64,000 nt of DNA from Citrus sinensis (lineage: Eukaryota > Streptophyta > Magnoliopsida > Sapindales > Rutaceae): contig NC_068562.1 in NCBI RefSeq assembly GCF_022201045.2, positions 372,001 through 436,000 of the forward strand. Direction: 5' to 3'. Positions 61,060-64,000 of the stretch are shown here, in pieces. The position numbers and the translations under genes were made by a program. Position 1 is the stretch's first letter. The number at the start of each line of letters is the position of its first letter. Below the pieces are notes generated by a model. The model saw nothing but the letters and a program-made list of their open reading frames with translations. It ran no database searches and was not told the origin of the DNA.

Positions 61060-62128
61060 CAAAGATGGCCAATGGGCCGGGCGGCACGTGGCACGGCACG
61101 GGCACGGCATGGCACGAGCACGTTTCGGTGAGGCACGAGGCACGGCACGGCACGCACGTGGGCCGTGGCGGGCTTAGAATTTTAGGCACGGGGGCCTTAA
61201 AGCACGGCACGATAAGAGATGGGCCAAAGCACGGCACGCGAAAAAACACGTAATAAGCACGGTTCATTAGTGGGCTAGCACGCGGCCCGTGAGCCATTAA
61301 TAGCACGTGGGCCAAAATATATCTAAGTAAATTTTTTTAACAAAAAGTAAATATAAAATGTTATGAAATTAAAGTACAATATCTTGAAATTAAATGTTTT
61401 AATATATTTTTTAGCATAGACTTTTAAAAATTAATTTAAATCATTAAATCTTAGTTTAAATAAATATTCTAATCTTTTATGTTTATAATTTATTAAATGA
61501 ATAAGTAAATATCATGATTTTAATAAATAAAATTATAAATATCATAATTTTATTTATGATATTTATTAAATGAATAATGTTATTTAATTTTATTTATGAT
61601 ATTTATTTAATTATTTATTTACGTTTATAATTTATTAAATGAATAAGTAAATAACTAAATATCATGATTTTAATAAATAAGATTATAAATATCATAAATT
61701 TATATATTATAAATAAAAAATAATTTTTTTTACAAAATTAATAATAAAATATTTTTCATATTAATATTAAATCATAACTTAATTAATATTTAATAGAGAT
61801 ATGTTTCATTTGTGAATGAAATATTTTTCATTTTATACACAAGAAAAATGTTAATTGCTCTCTTAATAAAAATTAATATGATTATGATTTTGAATATTAT
61901 TATTATTATTATTATTATGTTGGTGGGCTTAAAAAAGCACGTCAGGCACGTGGGCTTGAATAAAGCACGTTAGGCACGTAGGCTTTTTTAAGCACGCAAA
62001 AAAAAAAAAAATTGGTGGGCTTTTTTTGGGCACGGCCCACGGCACGAGAGGGCTCGTGCCGTGGGCCGTGCCGGGCTCAACTGAAAAAAATGTGGGCACG
62101 GCACGGCACGGCCCATTGGCCATAGTTA
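61060..62128. mobile_element. Non-autonomous hAT-like DNA transposon (1069 bases) with GC-rich GGCACG ends
   Basis: The 8-base direct repeat GTCCTGGC flanks it at 61052-61059 and 62129-62136, the target duplication size of hAT elements. The terminal inverted repeats share a perfect 15-base core, ATGGCCAATGGGCCG, at 61065-61079 and (reverse complement) 62109-62123; the outer five bases are CAAAG and TAACT. Arrays of the GGCACG or GCACG unit fill about 240 bases at the left end and about 190 at the right, as in subterminal transposase-binding arrays of hAT elements. The inside is very AT-rich with a 75-base direct repeat (near 61481 and 61623) and no transposase frame. Open frames inside it are by-products of the GCACG repeats. 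Confidence 0.8.
61481..61700. repeat. Direct repeats in the AT-rich interior of the hAT-like element
   Basis: A unit opening GTTTATAATTTATTAAATGA occurs at 61481 and at 61623 (period 142) and runs through ATCATGATTTTAATAAATAA to ATTATAAATATCAT. The stretch between the copies is rich in short palindromes such as ATCATAA...TTATGAT. Confidence 0.8.
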
Positions 62129-62460
62129 GTCCTGGCCCAAGCTTTTTCTCTTTTTCCCCCTTTTTTCCAAACTATCTCCTAATGGTAATCCAGCCGAAGC
62201 ATTGTGAATGGATTTTGCTGAAAAACAAATTGCTATGGTTTTAAAACATTCTTGAATTTGGCTTCGTTGAGACAGTTGCATTTTACTTGGGTAATAGCTT
62301 ATTTTCCTTTTTTTTAAAAAAATTTAATTGTTCAAGTCAAAATTTTCTCATAGGAGTGTTTTTTTTTTAAATGTATAGGAGAGTTGGTACTGTATATGAT
62401 TGTCAATTATGCATCCTCCAATCTCCAATCTGACACAGAATTAAATGAGAAAGAAAGAAG

Positions 62461-62736
62461 ATGGCTTTGCAACTCTATTTGACATCTTCCTCCCTGCTAT
62501 ATATCCAACTTCCATTCACCAACGTGAACCAGTACACAACCACAATCACCAATCGACACCACCAACCTAATGTTCGGGACTTCACTCAAATTGTTTTTGC
62601 CGAATCTGAATCGAAGCATGGAACTACCTCTAAACCACACCACCAACTTATTGTTCGGGACTTTATTCAAATTTTTTTACTGAATCTGAATCGAAGCGTG
62701 GAACTCGCTCCAAAATCCTATGTAACAAAAAAATAA
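62461..62736 (+). CDS. Orphan 91-codon ORF with an in-frame 81-base duplication (doubtful gene)
   Basis: A true ATG opens 91 codons with no recognised domain. The N-terminus is mildly hydrophobic (LYLTSSSLLYIQLPF), like a weak signal segment. The second half consists of two 27-residue repeats, each with HHQ, VRDF, QI and NLN or SES, because 81 bases are duplicated at 62560-62640 and 62641-62721. The duplication is a multiple of three and both copies stay open. It could equally be a chance ORF in intergenic DNA between the transposon and the DSK2 gene; no promoter is evident. Confidence 0.15.
   Translation: MALQLYLTSSSLLYIQLPFTNVNQYTTTITNRHHQPNVRDFTQIVFAESESKHGTTSKPHHQLIVRDFIQIFLLNLNRSVELAPKSYVTKK
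62560..62721 (+). repeat. 81-base tandem duplication
   Basis: Two adjacent copies starting CACCAAC, sharing TGTTCGGGACTT and GAATCTGAATCGAAGC, with roughly 10-15 differences, so not very recent. Confidence 0.85.
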
Positions 62737-63150
62737 AAAATTATAACCAAAAATCAACATAAGCTCCTCGTTTCTTTTTCACTTCTCCTTTCAGGTTCAA
62801 CAAGGACCGACAAACTTGTGAATTAAAACGACCCGCTACGTCAAATACCAAGCAGCAGTTACATGACACAATTATCATAAAAAAATGTCATGCATTCCTT
62901 AAGATAATAAATTTTCCAAACAATTCATATGACAAATCTTAATACCGAGTATGTACAGTGACACTCAGGTCCGACAGAACTCTCTAGAAAGAGAGCAAGT
63001 ACACAGACAAGTTTTCAGCCCTTACTATGATATATAACTAAAATTATTCATACCCAAAATGGGCTTTGAATATGACTCCAGTTCAACCGATTGATCCCCA
63101 CCAGTCCTTATCACGGCACTAACCAGGTGATATTAAACATTGATAGCAAC
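62737..63150. other. 3' flank of the DSK2-like gene
   Basis: Expected 3' UTR of the minus-strand DSK2 gene followed by spacer. No open frame. Confidence 0.5.
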
Positions 63151-63462
63151 CTACTGACCAGAATTCCCCAAGAGTCGCTCCACTGCAGCATGGACATTTC
63201 CAGCAGTTGCAATTAAAGCCCGTATATTTTCTTGTGTATCAAAGAAACCCATTTCTTGAAGTTGTGACAACTGGGTGGCATATAATTGCTCTGGAGGCAC
63301 TGAAGACGAAAAAAATAAAATCAGTTAAATAGAAACAAAGATTAGTAAACGAAAAATGAGGATGCGAGTAGCAACCATCAGATCTGTTAGGAACAGCTAG
63401 GCTGCCAGCCCCAAGTCCACCAAACATGTTCATTAACATCTCCAACCCCATGTTAGGAGTCC
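63151..63462 (-). CDS. DSK2: Ubiquilin/DSK2-like protein, C-terminal exons (partial, continues past the window)
   Basis: Two exons are visible on the minus strand: 63376-63462 and 63151-63299. They join in phase, ending in TAG at 63151. Together they encode a Gly-rich linker ([20 protein letters not shown]) and a C-terminal UBA domain ([20 protein letters not shown], then [21 protein letters not shown] and a short tail). The Met-Gly-Phe/Phe loop of the UBA is intact. DSK2 proteins carry ubiquitinated clients to the proteasome through an N-terminal ubiquitin-like domain and this UBA; the N-terminal part lies beyond 64000. The intron upstream of 63462 holds a MITE-like sequence. Confidence 0.9.
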
Positions 63463-63690
63463 CTACAGATAAGTTTCACATTAGTAAATAGAAAGGCCGC
63501 CCATTGTCAGCATAAATATCAGGACACTAACATAATGATACCATAAAGGGAATATCAACAGTGTGTATAAAGAAGATTGAAATTCATTAGGAGGGATCTT
63601 TATGATGCCCTCCCTCAACAAAATAACAAAGCACATGCATGCTCAAACCTTCCTTGTTATATAATGAATTATTCAAAGATATTTCATTAA

Positions 63691-64000
63691 GGGTGCGTTT
63701 GAAAGCTTGAATTAAATTATATTGTATTGCATTAAAAACACTGTTCTTATGCTAACCCATGTTTGGCTGCAATTCCTAGTTGCATTGCACTGCATTACAA
63801 ATGTGGCTAGTGCAATGAAAGGAGCATAAAATAATCCCATGGAGTGTAGGATTTGGTCTGTATTGCATTCAAACACTGTTCATATTTTAACTTCTAATCA
63901 CTTTTATTATTCAATAATTTATAATAAATTAAAATTTATTAAATATTAATTTATATTTACATTTAAATAAAATTTAATTTAAATAATAATATAAAATACA
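63691..64000. mobile_element. MITE-like sequence in a DSK2 intron (cut by the window end)
   Basis: Starts GGGTGCGTTTGAAAGCTTG, a common opening of hAT-like plant MITEs. Inside, TGTATTGCATT followed by CACTGTTC appears twice (about 63721-63755 and 63860-63882) around imperfect palindromes of GCATTGCACTGCATTAC type. The far end and target duplication are outside the window, so the call is tentative. Confidence 0.4.

Noticed and set aside
61034-62123. Open frames rich in His, Gly, Arg, Cys and Pro
   Set aside because: They arise from the GGCACG arrays at the ends of the hAT-like element, not from coding sequence.

Overview
The window is nuclear DNA of a flowering plant, a eudicot. It is AT-rich, its genes are compact with many GT-AG introns, and every recognisable protein belongs to a plant family: WOX13, RKD5, RLCK-VII kinase, LONGIFOLIA/TRM-like, plant tomosyn, DSK2 and an EAR-type zinc finger. 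The protein wording suggests a woody rosid, possibly Citrus or a relative, but nothing here proves the species. I saw no LTR element, virus-like element, CRISPR array, rRNA gene or tRNA gene.

Layout. The left edge (1-1722, minus) holds the 5' part of an unidentified gene with one membrane segment. A WUSCHEL-related homeobox gene of the WOX13 clade follows (2638-4803, minus), then a gene-poor stretch, a TRM/LONGIFOLIA-like gene (8592-12585, minus) and another gene-poor stretch. The 24-exon tomosyn/Lgl-like gene (17793-25397, plus) converges on a small NTPase of the NTPCR/THEP1 family (25917-27579, minus). An HMGB gene (29567-30639, minus) and a Rab escort protein gene (32907-36376, plus) diverge from a shared intergenic region. 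RKD5 (37927-40753), an RLCK (42329-44678), an intronless cis-prenyltransferase (45825-46931) and a decayed copy of it (about 47937-48710) all run plus. A SAC7/RHD4-like phosphoinositide phosphatase (50306-55271), an EAR-motif C2H2 zinc finger gene (56755-57591) and the 3' end of a DSK2/ubiquilin gene (63151-63462, continuing past the window) run minus. I rebuilt exon structures by hand from splice sites and reading phase. The ten complete multi-exon reconstructions close in frame from ATG to stop.

The genes are unrelated housekeeping and regulatory loci rather than one pathway. Several do touch membrane traffic: tomosyn (SNARE regulation), REP (Rab prenylation), cis-prenyltransferase (polyprenyl and dolichol lipid) and SAC7 (PI4P turnover). 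WOX13, RKD5, HMGB and the zinc finger are nuclear.

Most notable: a well-defined hAT-like non-autonomous transposon of about 1.07 kb at 61060-62128, with an 8-base target duplication, 15-base perfect inner terminal repeats and GGCACG-rich ends; a second, weaker hAT-like candidate at 59424-59972; two GC-AG introns forced by reading frame (tomosyn intron 4 and SAC7 intron 16); a repeat-bearing insert of about 110 residues in the cis-prenyltransferase, with a decaying tandem paralog next to it; a Lys where the SNARE zero-layer Arg is expected in tomosyn; and an unassigned 91-codon ORF containing an in-frame 81-base duplication.
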